NCBI RefSeq assembly: GCF_004522215.1
Contig: NZ_SDLR01000005.1
Coordinates: forward strand, 527,086-591,085
Length of the DNA: 64,000 nt
Direction: 5' to 3'
Source of the DNA: Ammoniphilus sp. YIM 78166
Lineage (GTDB): Bacteria > Bacillota > Bacilli > Aneurinibacillales > RAOX-1
Each line of letters begins with the position of its first letter. The first letter of the stretch is position 1. Shown here piece by piece: positions 24,119 to 33,580 of the stretch. A program made the position numbers and the translations under genes. The notes below the pieces were generated by a model. The model was not told where the DNA came from. It saw nothing but the letters and a program-made list of their open reading frames with translations, and did not search any database.

Positions 24119-25643
24119 GTAACCCTAAGATAAAAGGCTTAAGATCGACGACGCGCAGCGTCTTCGGTCTTTTGTCCGTTCCCGCGACAAACATAGGAAT
24201 CAATAGATCCTCCTTGTGCAACGAACCATGATTTCCGCCCCCGGGGTGAATAGGCGAATGGGCCCCCTCCATCTCATAACCAGGAGCTGTCGTCATGATG
24301 AAATAATCACCGGAATGAGAATGAGCCGCGGCATACAACTGCATAAGGGCATCTGGATATTTCCCAAACCCAATCTGCTTCTTTCTTGTATCGATATCTA
24401 AGTCCAGTACACTCTCTTCCCCCTCGATATCCCACGTTTGGGAGTAGACATCGGTAAAGGATAACCCTGGGCGGTAGCGAAGCTGTTGACCGGATTCTGG
24501 GTGCATCACTTCTATCCATTCTCCGCGTCTTCTCGTTATCATATCCACACGAGCGTCCTTTTTCACCATCTCCACTACCTGATCCATATCAAGATCTTGC
24601 CGCAAAGGGTAAACATAAGCCATCCTGGAGTTGACAGCAACCGCTAAGTCATCAGCAGCAGTGGTTTGATCTGGCTCCGCAATCTTCAGAGGTTGAAACA
24701 ACGTGTCTAATGGAATCACCGACTTAGCCTTATCCTCCCCGATGCGCGAAAAGCCACTATCCCCCATGACAATAAATACATGATCCCTCAAAGCCTCTTC
24801 CCATGTACCAAAAGCATGCAATACTTCCTGAAGCAGCTGATCGACCTTCACAATGGTGTCCTTAGTATTGATTCCCTCCTCATGAGACTCCTTGTCCAAA
24901 TCAGGCATGTACATAATGGTAAAGTCGGGTAAAGCTTTATTTTGAATAAGATCCAGCAGATGATCGACCGACACCCGATCATTCACACCATAAGAAGGGA
25001 AAAAGCGATGGGTAAAGCCGGTTTGAACATAATGATGAAAGCTGCCTAGCACAAAATAAGGAGGTGCCATCGTCGCAAGGGGAGCCATTCCTGGAACATG
25101 GAGAGTCTTTTGCTCACTTCCCCGATAAACCAAAGCATTAATCGAAGCCGTTGGCTTTCCCATGCTTGCTAATTCCTCATGGATCGTGGGCAGGTCCTGA
25201 TTAAGATGCGTATTATTGAGGTGAAGAAGACCATTCATGGCCGTCTGAACCGCCCCGCTTCTTATTGAAGAAACAGTACCGTCCCCGTAATTAACGAGCT
25301 TTCTCTCCTCAACATCATACCAGCGCAATCCAGGAACACCATGATGATTAGGATAATGACCGGTTAATAAGGTGCTCTCAATGACCACCGACATCGTTGG
25401 AAAAACGCTAACCAACTCATCCGTATACCACCCCTTCTCTTTTAGGAAACGGAACGCAGGCAGCTTCCTTTCCTCCATCATCGTAGTCAAAGGGTTCTTT
25501 ATGAGAGAATCAACAATGATAAGGATGACTTTTTTCGAACCCGTTGCTTCAGTCTGAATGTGGAAAGGTCGTGGTTCTAGCCCACAGCCACTCATAACAA
25601 GCAGAAAACAAAACAGAGTGAACATCAGGAACACTTTTTTCAT
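24102..25643 (-). CDS. Lipoprotein of the alkaline phosphatase/phosphodiesterase superfamily
   Basis: The 513-residue exported lipoprotein has lipobox VMSGC near residue 20. The fold is that of type I phosphodiesterases/nucleotide pyrophosphatases: VILIIVDSL, the nucleophile region FPTMSVVIESTLLTGHYPNHHGVPG, MPDLDKESHEEG with metal ligands and a C-terminal GGGNHGSLHKED. The usual SDHGM ligand motif reads MGDSGF here, replacing the His, so metal binding may differ. The substrate is unknown. It is a single gene. Confidence 0.85.
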   Translation of the reverse strand: MKKVFLMFTLFCFLLVMSGCGLEPRPFHIQTEATGSKKVILIIVDSLIKNPLTTMMEERKLPAFRFLKEKGWYTDELVSVFPTMSVVIESTLLTGHYPNHHGVPGLRWYDVEERKLVNYGDGTVSSIRSGAVQTAMNGLLHLNNTHLNQDLPTIHEELASMGKPTASINALVYRGSEQKTLHVPGMAPLATMAPPYFVLGSFHHYVQTGFTHRFFPSYGVNDRVSVDHLLDLIQNKALPDFTIMYMPDLDKESHEEGINTKDTIVKVDQLLQEVLHAFGTWEEALRDHVFIVMGDSGFSRIGEDKAKSVIPLDTLFQPLKIAEPDQTTAADDLAVAVNSRMAYVYPLRQDLDMDQVVEMVKKDARVDMITRRRGEWIEVMHPESGQQLRYRPGLSFTDVYSQTWDIEGEESVLDLDIDTRKKQIGFGKYPDALMQLYAAAHSHSGDYFIMTTAPGYEMEGAHSPIHPGGGNHGSLHKEDLLIPMFVAGTDKRPKTLRVVDLKPFILGLLKQEG

Positions 25644-25760
25644 TTTTTTCGGAACTCCTCGTGGAAAAATGAACGTTCCTTGTTAGTTTTTCCAGGTAAA
25701 GGATTTTTACTTTATGGAAAGATACCAGGCACATGAGCAAACGTCATTTCTTCGTGAGTA

Positions 25761-26000
25761 TCCGAGCGATCCGCTAGGTTCAGGGCACAAATCGCGAGCT
25801 TGCGGTACCTCATCCGAGCGATCCACCAGGTTCTGGGCACGAATCGCGAGCTTACGGTACCTCATCTTAGCGATCCGCCAAGTTCAAGGCACGAAACGCG
25901 AGCTTGCGGTACCTCATCTTAGCGATCCGTTAAGTTCAGGGCACGAATCGCGAGCTTGCGGTACCTCATCTTAGCGATCCGTTAGGTTCAGGCTACGTGG
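25761..26000. repeat. Tandem repeat array A', 52-bp period, about 4.6 units
   Basis: Unit starts at 25761, 25813, 25865, 25917 and 25969, exactly 52 bp apart. Each unit carries TTCAGGGCA (with variants), a hairpin of the form CGC-GAGCTT-GCGG and GGTACCTCA. Units differ at several bases but never in length. The array is preceded by CTTCGTGAGTATC and followed by GTGGCCAGGAGGGCTTG, sequences that also border array A. There is no unique spacer pattern and no cas gene, so it is not CRISPR. Between 26001 and 26123 I see nothing else. Confidence 0.9.
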
Positions 26001-26123
26001 CCAGGAGGGCTTGGGAGTTTTGTCAGCATTCAGTCCCTCATAGTAGCCATACGGTTCAATTAATATCACACATAAACCTCAAAAAACTTAGCAAGGTGCT
26101 CTAATGAGGAAAATGGGGGCAAA

Positions 26124-26160
26124 CAACAAAAGACTCCTTCCCTTCGGAAGAAGTCTTTTC
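26124..26160 (-). terminator. Terminator of the 26173-27063 gene
   Basis: On the minus strand, AAAAGACTTCTTCC and GGAAGGAGTCTTTT pair around a short loop, followed by GTTGTTT. Confidence 0.8.
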
Positions 26161-26172
26161 TCTCTTATCATT

Positions 26173-27063
26173 CTACTTTTTCAGCAGCTCAGCAATCACA
26201 GCCTCTGCCGGTGTTCCTTGCACATTCTCCATGGCTCTAGACAGCCCTTTTGCTTTCTTTCCTTCAGAATCCACCTTAAGTTTAGCCCCATTAGCAAATT
26301 CGATTTCGATCTCTACTTTTCGTACCTGCCCATCCTCTTCGCCAATCGCCGCGAGTATACTTTGTAGGATGGCTTGGCTGTCCATATCACTTGTTAATAC
26401 CATTCTGCTCAGTATTTCTTCTGCCGAGGACACGGCCCTAGATCCGGTAATCTTGGTTTTATTTTTGCCCTCTTCGATCTCGATTTCGCTTTCGATATCA
26501 TCGTCATCTTGCTTGTATTCTAGCTTGTATTTTTTGTTTCCGATTTCTAATTTAATTTTTAATTCCTCAATCTCCTCTGGCTTGACTCCGTGTTGACCAA
26601 CACTAGTCTTCTGCACTGGAGCCGCTGCTTGGACTGCTGGTTGAACAGACGCAGGGGCAGATGTAGGCGCAGGTGCCGCAGCAGCTACCTCAGCCTGAGC
26701 TTCCCCTATCGCACGAATGTACCGAACTTGCTGCCCTGAGTTTAAGATGACTTGAACCTCATCCGTGAATTGGATATCGGCAAGCTCTACCTTTTGATCG
26801 TTCCTATAAATGGTCGTTCCAGAATCAATGGTGTATTCCCACTTCTTTGCACCATCAAAAACTGCAATTTTATTTGCATCTTGATCGATAAAGACCGGTT
26901 GACCCACCACTTCTTTGGGTGGTTCTGCTTGGACTGACGGGTCTGCCACCTGTTCTTCCGCGGTTGATGGATCAGCTTTTTTATCCGCAAAAGTCAACCA
27001 AGCAAAGGATAGAATGAGCGTAAAGACCATACCAATACTAATATAACCTAGTTTCGTTTTCAT
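26173..27063 (-). CDS. Exported charged protein of unknown function
   Basis: The 296-residue protein has an N-terminal membrane helix/signal anchor (IGMVFTLILSFAWLTF) and a beta-rich segment (residues 55-115, VFIDQDANKIAVFDGAKKW...VQVILNSGQQVRYI). An Ala/Pro-rich linker (125-155) leads to a very charged C-terminal domain with alternating Lys/Glu strands (KIKLEIGNKKYKLEYK, ESEIEIEEGKNKTKI). The C-terminal part is like YusW-type domains in composition, but I cannot assign a family. It probably acts outside the membrane. Single gene with its own terminator. Confidence 0.75.
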   Translation of the reverse strand: MKTKLGYISIGMVFTLILSFAWLTFADKKADPSTAEEQVADPSVQAEPPKEVVGQPVFIDQDANKIAVFDGAKKWEYTIDSGTTIYRNDQKVELADIQFTDEVQVILNSGQQVRYIRAIGEAQAEVAAAAPAPTSAPASVQPAVQAAAPVQKTSVGQHGVKPEEIEELKIKLEIGNKKYKLEYKQDDDDIESEIEIEEGKNKTKITGSRAVSSAEEILSRMVLTSDMDSQAILQSILAAIGEEDGQVRKVEIEIEFANGAKLKVDSEGKKAKGLSRAMENVQGTPAEAVIAELLKK

Positions 27064-27135
27064 ATCTGATATCCCCCTCTTTACCCATAAATTCGAACGG
27101 ATAGCTTGATTTAAGGGGGGAGAAGAAAGATATAC

Positions 27136-28053
27136 CTAAGTTAAAGATTGAAGGAATGCTAGCAAATGGTTTCGTTGCCTATCATCAGCCACTTGCCAGA
27201 TGTCATAGGAGATATCTGCCACCGTTAAAGCATGCAGATCCTTGGGGCCATTCTGTAGCAGCTGTTGTATCGACTCTAGCAAATCCTCTTCTGTCACCAC
27301 TGTTATCTGCACCTGATCTCGAGGAACCCATACATTATCTTCATTATCTATGTAAACCTTTTCTGTCATCCTTTTCACTTCATGAAGCCCAACATTCCAT
27401 TCCCTCTCCTCTAAAAGGGATTGATGACGATAAAGATAGCCTAAGGTTAATAAATGATGCCCATAGAAGCCTGGCTTCTCTAGCACTTGATCGAGTACTT
27501 CACTAAAGTGCAATGGACCTGGATCTTCTTGGACAGGTGGTACCCACTTCGAGTCAGACGTAGGATAGCCAGGAAAGGTCTTTGCAGCAAATTCTACGAA
27601 CCGCTCCAGGGTATATAAACGATCTTCCTCTGTTAAATCTCCTTGAATGATTTCAAAGAAACTGCACCAGACACTCCAGCTATGGCCTAAATAGCTCATT
27701 TCATGAATGGCACGGTCCCTAAAGCTCATTATGATAGCTTCTAAACCTTCCTGTTGATACCATGCAAAAGAAGTAAAATAGGCTTGGGGGAACATACCTC
27801 TTCCTATCATTCTTTTTGCCATTTGGGGAGTGGGTTGGATGGCCTGTTTGTTGACTAAAGGACTAAATTGACCTTGTACCAAAGGATACTCCTGCCACTT
27901 GCTTCGAGCTTTTAAAACAGAAAGCATCTCCTCATTCCAGCCGAACCGTTCATGAAATCGCTTTAAGGACAGTGCACCTTTTAAGAAATGACTCTCCCCG
28001 ATATTGGCTAGCTTCCGGACGGACTCTCTTAACGTTTCTTGTAGAAACTCCAT
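27136..28053 (-). CDS. Hypothetical protein, 305 residues
   Basis: A soluble, mainly helical protein rich in aromatic residues (AYFTSFAWYQQEGLEA, LGHSWSVWCSFFEIIQGDLTEEDRLYTLERFVEFAAKTFPGYP). No signal peptide and no family recognised. Composition and codon use match neighbours and the frame is long, so it is a real gene. It is divergent from the GGDEF-EAL gene, with about 130 bases between; no link in function can be shown. Confidence 0.75.
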   Translation of the reverse strand: MEFLQETLRESVRKLANIGESHFLKGALSLKRFHERFGWNEEMLSVLKARSKWQEYPLVQGQFSPLVNKQAIQPTPQMAKRMIGRGMFPQAYFTSFAWYQQEGLEAIIMSFRDRAIHEMSYLGHSWSVWCSFFEIIQGDLTEEDRLYTLERFVEFAAKTFPGYPTSDSKWVPPVQEDPGPLHFSEVLDQVLEKPGFYGHHLLTLGYLYRHQSLLEEREWNVGLHEVKRMTEKVYIDNEDNVWVPRDQVQITVVTEEDLLESIQQLLQNGPKDLHALTVADISYDIWQVADDRQRNHLLAFLQSLT

Positions 28054-28185
28054 AAGCTCAACTCCACTTGTTTTTGTATGAATTCATTATACCAATATCT
28101 CACATTAAATTTACACACTCTTAACCTTTACAGCCTGCTATTTAGGTATCGTTAGAGAGAACTAGAGTTGGAGTGTGAACAGGTA

Positions 28186-30432
28186 ATGAAATTCTTCAAG
28201 AATAACATAATGCGAAAATGGTTCATTCGTGATCCTCGAATGAAATTAAAATATCTGCTTGAAAAAGAAATGACTAAACACTACCCCATTTTCCTATTTT
28301 ATATAGATGTCGCCAAGCTTTCCGAAATCGAGCTCCAATACGGCTTTGATCAGTCCAGCAACATCATTCATGCACTCGATCAATCCATTGCGCGCGCTGT
28401 CTCCAGCTTGGCTTTTCATCCCATTAAGTATATCCACCATCACCGCTTATGGGGGGATGACTATTGTCTCTGTATGTCATGGGAAGCTGATCATGCCCCG
28501 GAACACATGCAAGATAAAATCCATGAGCTCTGCATACAACTGAAAGATCGTATAGAATTACACCTGAACAAACAAATTTCCTTGCCCGCCAAAGATAGCA
28601 TACGACTCCATATCGGCTTCTCCAAGCTTACGGGAAAAGATGTGAACAAGGAAATCTACCAAGCAGTGAAGTCCGCGAGTCAAATGGCAAAGTACGATGT
28701 GAGGACCAAAGAATTTCTACAGCATCGTCATTTTTTTCAGATCCTGCAGGCGGAAAACCTAAATAGCTACTATCAACCCTTGGTTACTTTAAAGGACGGC
28801 TCTGTCTACGGTTGGGAAGGCTTGATCCGAGGGCCCGAAAATTCAGAGTTCTTTTTACCCTCCCGCCTATTTGACTATGCGGAGAAAACCGGTCGAAGCC
28901 TTATGCTAGATTCCATCTGCAGGAGGAAAGTTTTAGGAAGGCTTGCTGAAATCTCAGCTGATCAGAAAATCTTCATCAATGTGGATCCAAGAAGTATCGA
29001 GGATACCAACTTCTTCCAAAGGGAAGCCCTCTACCAACTTGACCGGCACGGACTCTCACCTCAGAATATTGTACTTGAAATTACGGAGCGCCATGCCATT
29101 ACAAACTTCACTAGATTCCGAGAATTGATTGGGACATACCGTAAGCTAGGCTATCTCATCGCTGTTGATGATGCTGGTGCCGGCTATTCAAGCTTAGAAA
29201 CGATTGTGCAAACTTATCCAGATTTCATCAAGCTAGATATGTCTCTCACCCGAAGTGTAGATGCTGACCCCGTGAAAAAAGCGATCGTAGAGGCTTTCGT
29301 AACCTTTGCCCGAAAAGTCGGCTGTAAAATCATTGCGGAAGGCATTGAAACCAAGAGCGAATTAGAATCACTTCTCGAACTTCAAGTGGATATTGGACAA
29401 GGTTATTTTTTAGGCCGTCCAGCTCATCAGCTCTGTCAAGCTTCAGGACAAGCCATGACCTTTTTTGAAACACGTACACAACAAGATCATCCCTATGAGC
29501 CTAGACATTTGGTCAGACACTTCACTATGTTTCCGCCAACGTTTCCGATTGACACGAAAGTCAAAAAAATACACCAGATTTTTGAGGAACAACCTTTGCT
29601 TGATCACGTCATCATTCTGGATGGAAAAAAAGCCGCAGGTCTTGTGATGAGGCAGCATCTCTATGGTTTATTGGGTGGGCAGTATGGGGTTCCTCTTTAT
29701 CGGGAAAAGGAGATCCACACCATTATGGACAGTACTCCGCTTAAGGTAGACCAGTATACCCCCATTGAGGAGGCATCCAAGGCCGCTATGGCAAGAGACC
29801 CTCAGAAGCTTTATGATGCGGTGATTATTACAAAAGAAGGGGATTATTGCGGTTCCATTACGATCCAACGGCTGCTAGAGCAAATTGCGCAAGCCAAACT
29901 CGAGTGGGCCACATTAACAAATCCCCTCACCCAGCTGCCAGGCAATATCCTCATTGAACGGGAGATGGAAAGACGGATTCAGCAAGGGCAGCCTTTCCAT
30001 ATCGTGTATTGTGACTTGGATCATTTCAAGCTATTTAATGATACCTACGGCTTCGAGCGCGGGGACGAGATCATCCTCCGGACAGCTCATCTCATTCAAC
30101 GAAACGTCATTCAACACGGTCATCCCCGTGATTTTGTAGGGCATATTGGAGGGGACGATTTTCTGTTTATCACGTGCCCAGCACTTGTGCATCATTTAGC
30201 AGAGCGGATAAAGGAGCAGTTTATGTTCCATATGCAGGATTTTGTATGCGAAGAGACTGATTGTGAACGCGTTTGCCTCTCCCTTTCGATGGCAGGCATT
30301 CAATGTGAACCGGGGCAATTCCGCCATGTCTCGGAAATAGCCGCTCTCGCCGCCAAAGTCAAGAAACTGGCGAAATCACGTCCTGGCTCCAGTTTTGCAA
30401 CGGATGAAGAATGGCTGATGGAAGTAAAATGA
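28186..30432 (+). CDS. Cyclic-di-GMP protein: GGDEF-like, EAL, CBS pair, GGDEF
   Basis: This 748-residue cytosolic protein has an N-terminal degenerate GGDEF-like domain (WGDDYCL) and an EAL phosphodiesterase domain with EGLIRG near 212, FINVDPRS, EITERH, DDAGAGYSS, IKLDMSL, AEGIET and GQGYFLGRP. Those are essentially all the catalytic residues. A CBS pair (about 415-560) follows, then a C-terminal GGDEF with CDLDHFKLFNDTYGFERGDE and the active-site GGDDF near 655. It could both break and make cyclic-di-GMP, with CBS domains sensing a nucleotide. The start at 28186 (MKFFKNN) is preferred over the TTG at 28168. Confidence 0.9.
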   Translation: MKFFKNNIMRKWFIRDPRMKLKYLLEKEMTKHYPIFLFYIDVAKLSEIELQYGFDQSSNIIHALDQSIARAVSSLAFHPIKYIHHHRLWGDDYCLCMSWEADHAPEHMQDKIHELCIQLKDRIELHLNKQISLPAKDSIRLHIGFSKLTGKDVNKEIYQAVKSASQMAKYDVRTKEFLQHRHFFQILQAENLNSYYQPLVTLKDGSVYGWEGLIRGPENSEFFLPSRLFDYAEKTGRSLMLDSICRRKVLGRLAEISADQKIFINVDPRSIEDTNFFQREALYQLDRHGLSPQNIVLEITERHAITNFTRFRELIGTYRKLGYLIAVDDAGAGYSSLETIVQTYPDFIKLDMSLTRSVDADPVKKAIVEAFVTFARKVGCKIIAEGIETKSELESLLELQVDIGQGYFLGRPAHQLCQASGQAMTFFETRTQQDHPYEPRHLVRHFTMFPPTFPIDTKVKKIHQIFEEQPLLDHVIILDGKKAAGLVMRQHLYGLLGGQYGVPLYREKEIHTIMDSTPLKVDQYTPIEEASKAAMARDPQKLYDAVIITKEGDYCGSITIQRLLEQIAQAKLEWATLTNPLTQLPGNILIEREMERRIQQGQPFHIVYCDLDHFKLFNDTYGFERGDEIILRTAHLIQRNVIQHGHPRDFVGHIGGDDFLFITCPALVHHLAERIKEQFMFHMQDFVCEETDCERVCLSLSMAGIQCEPGQFRHVSEIAALAAKVKKLAKSRPGSSFATDEEWLMEVK

Positions 30433-30457
30433 CCACCTCAGCTGAGGTGGTCATTTT
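30430..30457. terminator. Bidirectional terminator
   Basis: ACCACCTCAGCTGAGGTGGT is a perfect 10-bp palindrome with AAAATG before and CATTTT after, serving both the GGDEF-EAL gene and the convergent benE-like gene. Confidence 0.8.
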
Positions 30458-31650
30458 GGCATGGCTCTGGATAACAGAGCCCCTAGTAATAACGCCCAGA
30501 CCGGCGCACTAATGTGCAGGAAAGAAACATTGGACAAAGCCACAATGAAGGCGGTCAACGACGCCATTGAATAATTCTTAGCCGAAAAAGAAAATTGCAA
30601 GTTGGCCAATAGAACGCCGATCAGGGAAAAGCCAGCCAGCATGGAAATCATCGCCTGCGGCAACGATTGGATAAACGGAACAATCTTCCACGCAAAGATG
30701 CCAAAGATCATCGTTACCACTCCACAAACTACCGGAGCTGTATAACGTCTCGCTCTTTCCCCCGAATCTCTACTTGAACAAATCGCCGTCATCATCCCCG
30801 CGATATTCGCACATTGCCCTCCAAACAAGCTAGTAATGGTAGAAAAAACGCCGCTCATTGTGACGATTTTTCGGATCGGGGGCTTATAGCCCGTGCTTTC
30901 TAATGCCCCTATTCCCACCGCTGCATCGTTGCTTAGGATCAGCATGGCCAATGGCAACGCGAGCGTCACAAAGGATAGCCAAGAAAATTCTGGTATCTGC
31001 ACAGAAGGCATAAAGGATACCTGTGACGTTTCCGTCGCAAAAGTTCCTTGTGTCAACAACCAAGTGATAATGGCAATTACAATGGCCCCTAATGCCGGAG
31101 GAAATCGCTTGCGATATCGAGTAAAAATAAAGTAGCTTAAGAGGGCAATTCCTCCCACTAGTGGAAGCTCCTTTACGGAAGGAACGAGACGAACCACATA
31201 ACTAGCGACCAAACCTGCCAGCATAGCGGAGATGACTTCCTTCGGAACCCACTCCACCATCTTGGTAAAAAGGCCTGAAATTCCAACAAAAAAAATAAAC
31301 AACCCCGACATGACATATCCGCCAATTAACTCGGGGTAGGTAAATTGAGCCGTTACTGTAGCTAAAAAAGCGACCCCAGTTAAAGAATGACCCCCAGTAA
31401 TGGGAATTCGCAACCACAAGGGCATAACCACGCCAAATAATCCTCCGAAGAAGTAAACAGCAAACATCCAGCTGATGGTCTGTTCAGAGGTAAAGCCTCC
31501 ATATGCAGCAGCTTCCAGTATAATCAGTGCGGTCCCAGCAATAAGCAGCGTGGCTGAAATCAATCCGGTAGACACACTCTGAATTGTCACATCGGCGAAC
31601 AACCCTGCATTCCGTTCCTGTTGAACTTCCGTTTTCTCCCTCAACTCCAT
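30451..31650 (-). CDS. BenE-like permease
   Basis: The 399-residue membrane protein has 11-12 helices. GLISATLLIAGTALIILEAA, LRIPITGGHSLTGVAFLA and LILSNDAAVGIGALESTGYKPPIRKIVTMSGVFS fit the benzoate/H+ symporter (BenE) and uracil-xanthine-like NCS2 fold. The start MELREKTEVQQ has TAGGAGT at good spacing. No aromatic degradation genes are nearby, so the substrate stays open. Single gene. Confidence 0.8.
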   Translation of the reverse strand: MELREKTEVQQERNAGLFADVTIQSVSTGLISATLLIAGTALIILEAAAYGGFTSEQTISWMFAVYFFGGLFGVVMPLWLRIPITGGHSLTGVAFLATVTAQFTYPELIGGYVMSGLFIFFVGISGLFTKMVEWVPKEVISAMLAGLVASYVVRLVPSVKELPLVGGIALLSYFIFTRYRKRFPPALGAIVIAIITWLLTQGTFATETSQVSFMPSVQIPEFSWLSFVTLALPLAMLILSNDAAVGIGALESTGYKPPIRKIVTMSGVFSTITSLFGGQCANIAGMMTAICSSRDSGERARRYTAPVVCGVVTMIFGIFAWKIVPFIQSLPQAMISMLAGFSLIGVLLANLQFSFSAKNYSMASLTAFIVALSNVSFLHISAPVWALLLGALLSRAMPK

Positions 31651-31691
31651 ATCGGTACTCCTATCTCTTTTATCTAATGCCTTGACTATAC

Positions 31692-31720
31692 TTGAGACCT
31701 CCAAAAAAGTCTACTATAGT
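31692..31720 (+). promoter_or_regulatory. Sigma-A promoter of the DUF3052-like gene
   Basis: TTGAGA and TATAGT separated by 17 bp, 36 bases before the ATG. Confidence 0.65.
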
Positions 31721-31755
31721 AAGGGTATTACAATTCAATTGAAAGGATGTAAACC

Positions 31756-32214
31756 ATGGAAATCCATCCTGTGGTAAAGAAATTAAACTTTAAAGATCAG
31801 GGGCAGCCGGTACTCATCTTAAACGCCCCTAAAGTATATGAGGAAATCATGGCCACCTTCCAGGGGGACGTTCATCAAGAACCTCAACTGGAAAGCTATG
31901 ATTTTGTTCAAGTGTTTGGAACCTCCAATGAGGAGCTTCAACTACTTGGAAGGAAGGCCTCCCAGCTGGTAAAGGAAAACGGGCTGCTCTGGCTCTGTTA
32001 CCCTAAAAAATCATCCAAGGTCTATAAAGGATCGGACTGCAGCCGAGACACTGTAGCCGGCATGCTTGCCAATGAAGGGTTTGAGCCTGTTCGCCAAGTG
32101 GCCATTGACGAAGACTGGTCTGCGTTGCGCTTCAAAAAGGTAGAACATATCAAGACTATGGTTAGAAAATTTGCCGTCACTAATACAGGAAAAGAACGTA
32201 CCCAAAGCGAATGA
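31756..32214 (+). CDS. DUF3052-like small protein
   Basis: This 152-residue soluble protein contains VLILNAPKVYEEIM near residue 20, YDFVQVFGTSNEELQLL and the LLWLCYPKKSSKVYKGSDCSRDT block near 85-105. These match the DUF3052 pattern, which has Trp/Tyr-Pro-Lys in its core. The role is unknown. It has its own promoter and terminator. Confidence 0.7.
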   Translation: MEIHPVVKKLNFKDQGQPVLILNAPKVYEEIMATFQGDVHQEPQLESYDFVQVFGTSNEELQLLGRKASQLVKENGLLWLCYPKKSSKVYKGSDCSRDTVAGMLANEGFEPVRQVAIDEDWSALRFKKVEHIKTMVRKFAVTNTGKERTQSE

Positions 32215-32216
32215 CG

Positions 32217-32254
32217 AATCGGCCCCCTCTCCTCAGCGGGCCGATTATTTTTTC
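32217..32254 (+). terminator. Terminator of the DUF3052-like gene
   Basis: AATCGGCCC and GGGCCGATT form a perfect 9-bp stem, followed by ATTTTTT. Confidence 0.85.
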
Positions 32255-32333
32255 TGCCAAACATTTTCGCTGTCAATCTATTATCCTTCATGTATACTAA
32301 AATAGTTATTTTAATAGAAGCAAGGAGTATAGA

Positions 32334-33548
32334 ATGCATACCTACTATCGATCGTTCTTATTCTTCTTTTTCATTTTTCTATGCTATCACCAAGACATAG
32401 ACGCCGCGCAACCAGACTTCACCATCCAAATCAACGGCGTTCCCTTTACCGTTCCAGATGGAGACCTTCAGCCCTATTACCTTAAAAGCGGACGGACGAT
32501 GGTTCCCTTGAGATTTATCTCTAATCAATTGGGAGTCAAGGAAGAAAACATTCATTGGGATCCAGCGACTAAACTCGTGGTGATCCAAGCAGCTAATATG
32601 TTGCACTTAAACATTGGAAGTCCTTACCTAGGGCTGAATCAACACTTTATCCGAATTGATGCACCTGCTGAACTAACTCATCAACGAACCTACCTCCCTC
32701 TACGTGCGATTGTTGAAAATTTAAACGGTACCATTCATTGGGACTCATCCGCTAGAATCGTAAATATTATTATCAATGAGCAAGCCTTTGCTAAAAACCG
32801 GAACACAGCTCCAACTCCGATTCCCTCTAAGATTTACAACCGTCACCTTGCAGACAGTGTTCCCGTGCTCACCTACCATCACCTTCTGCGTGATCAGGAA
32901 AATCAACTGTATCGCACGAACTCTGCTGTCACTTCCGTAGAGATGTTTGAACAGCACATGAAATATTTATACGAAAATGGTTTCTCCACCTTTACCTTAC
33001 AAGAACTGGAGCAGTACCTAGACGGAAAAATTCATCTCCCCCAAAAAAGCGTGATCATTACCTTTGACGATGGATACTTGAGCAACTATCATTATGGATA
33101 CACGATTCTAAAAAATTATGGCTTCTCTGCTACCATTTTTGCTGTTACCTCTCTTATTCGCGAGCAGCCTGAGCGCTTTCATCCGGATCAGTTAAACTAT
33201 ATCAGTTGGCCTGAGATTAACCAACATAGCGATGTATTTTCCATTGAATGTCATACCTACGATATGCACCGGCAAGTGAATCTGAAGGGATATTTACTCT
33301 TTAAGCCTAACCAAGAAATTCTAGCAGACCTAGCCCTTTCAAAGAGTAAATTAAACGCTTCGTATTTTGCCTACCCGTATGGACAATACAACCAAACAAC
33401 GACGAAATTGCTCAAGGAAAGCGGATATCGAATGGCTTTTACCACAAAGAATAGCAAAGTGACTCCTAAAGTTCAGCGGTTTGAAATGCCTCGTTACGGG
33501 ATTTACCCGTGGACAAAGATGAATGATTTTATTCACTATGTAAACTAG
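32334..33548 (+). CDS. Secreted polysaccharide deacetylase with N-terminal stalk domain
   Basis: The 404-residue exported protein has a signal peptide (about 1-24). A copper-amine-oxidase-N-like domain spans about 27-145 (VPDGDLQPYYLKSGRTMVPLRFIS ... TYLPLRAIVENLNGTIHWD), probably for wall attachment. The NodB deacetylase domain follows: the catalytic TFDDGY near 240, the metal histidines in ECHTYDMH near 305, and YFAYPYGQYN. It is predicted to remove acetyl groups from peptidoglycan or another surface glycan. Single gene with a terminator. Confidence 0.9.
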   Translation: MHTYYRSFLFFFFIFLCYHQDIDAAQPDFTIQINGVPFTVPDGDLQPYYLKSGRTMVPLRFISNQLGVKEENIHWDPATKLVVIQAANMLHLNIGSPYLGLNQHFIRIDAPAELTHQRTYLPLRAIVENLNGTIHWDSSARIVNIIINEQAFAKNRNTAPTPIPSKIYNRHLADSVPVLTYHHLLRDQENQLYRTNSAVTSVEMFEQHMKYLYENGFSTFTLQELEQYLDGKIHLPQKSVIITFDDGYLSNYHYGYTILKNYGFSATIFAVTSLIREQPERFHPDQLNYISWPEINQHSDVFSIECHTYDMHRQVNLKGYLLFKPNQEILADLALSKSKLNASYFAYPYGQYNQTTTKLLKESGYRMAFTTKNSKVTPKVQRFEMPRYGIYPWTKMNDFIHYVN

Positions 33549-33574
33549 AAAAAGACTCCGAGAGGGAGTCTTTT
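33549..33574. terminator. Terminator between the deacetylase and SLH protein genes
   Basis: AAAAGACTCC, short loop, GGAGTCTTTT. The symmetric A/T flanks allow use by both convergent genes. Confidence 0.85.
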
Positions 33575-33580
33575 CTCATG

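Noticed and set aside
25761..26000. Possible CRISPR array
   Set aside because: Units are repeated along their whole length with no unique spacers, and no cas genes are present; the same holds for the arrays at 36341 and 38063.
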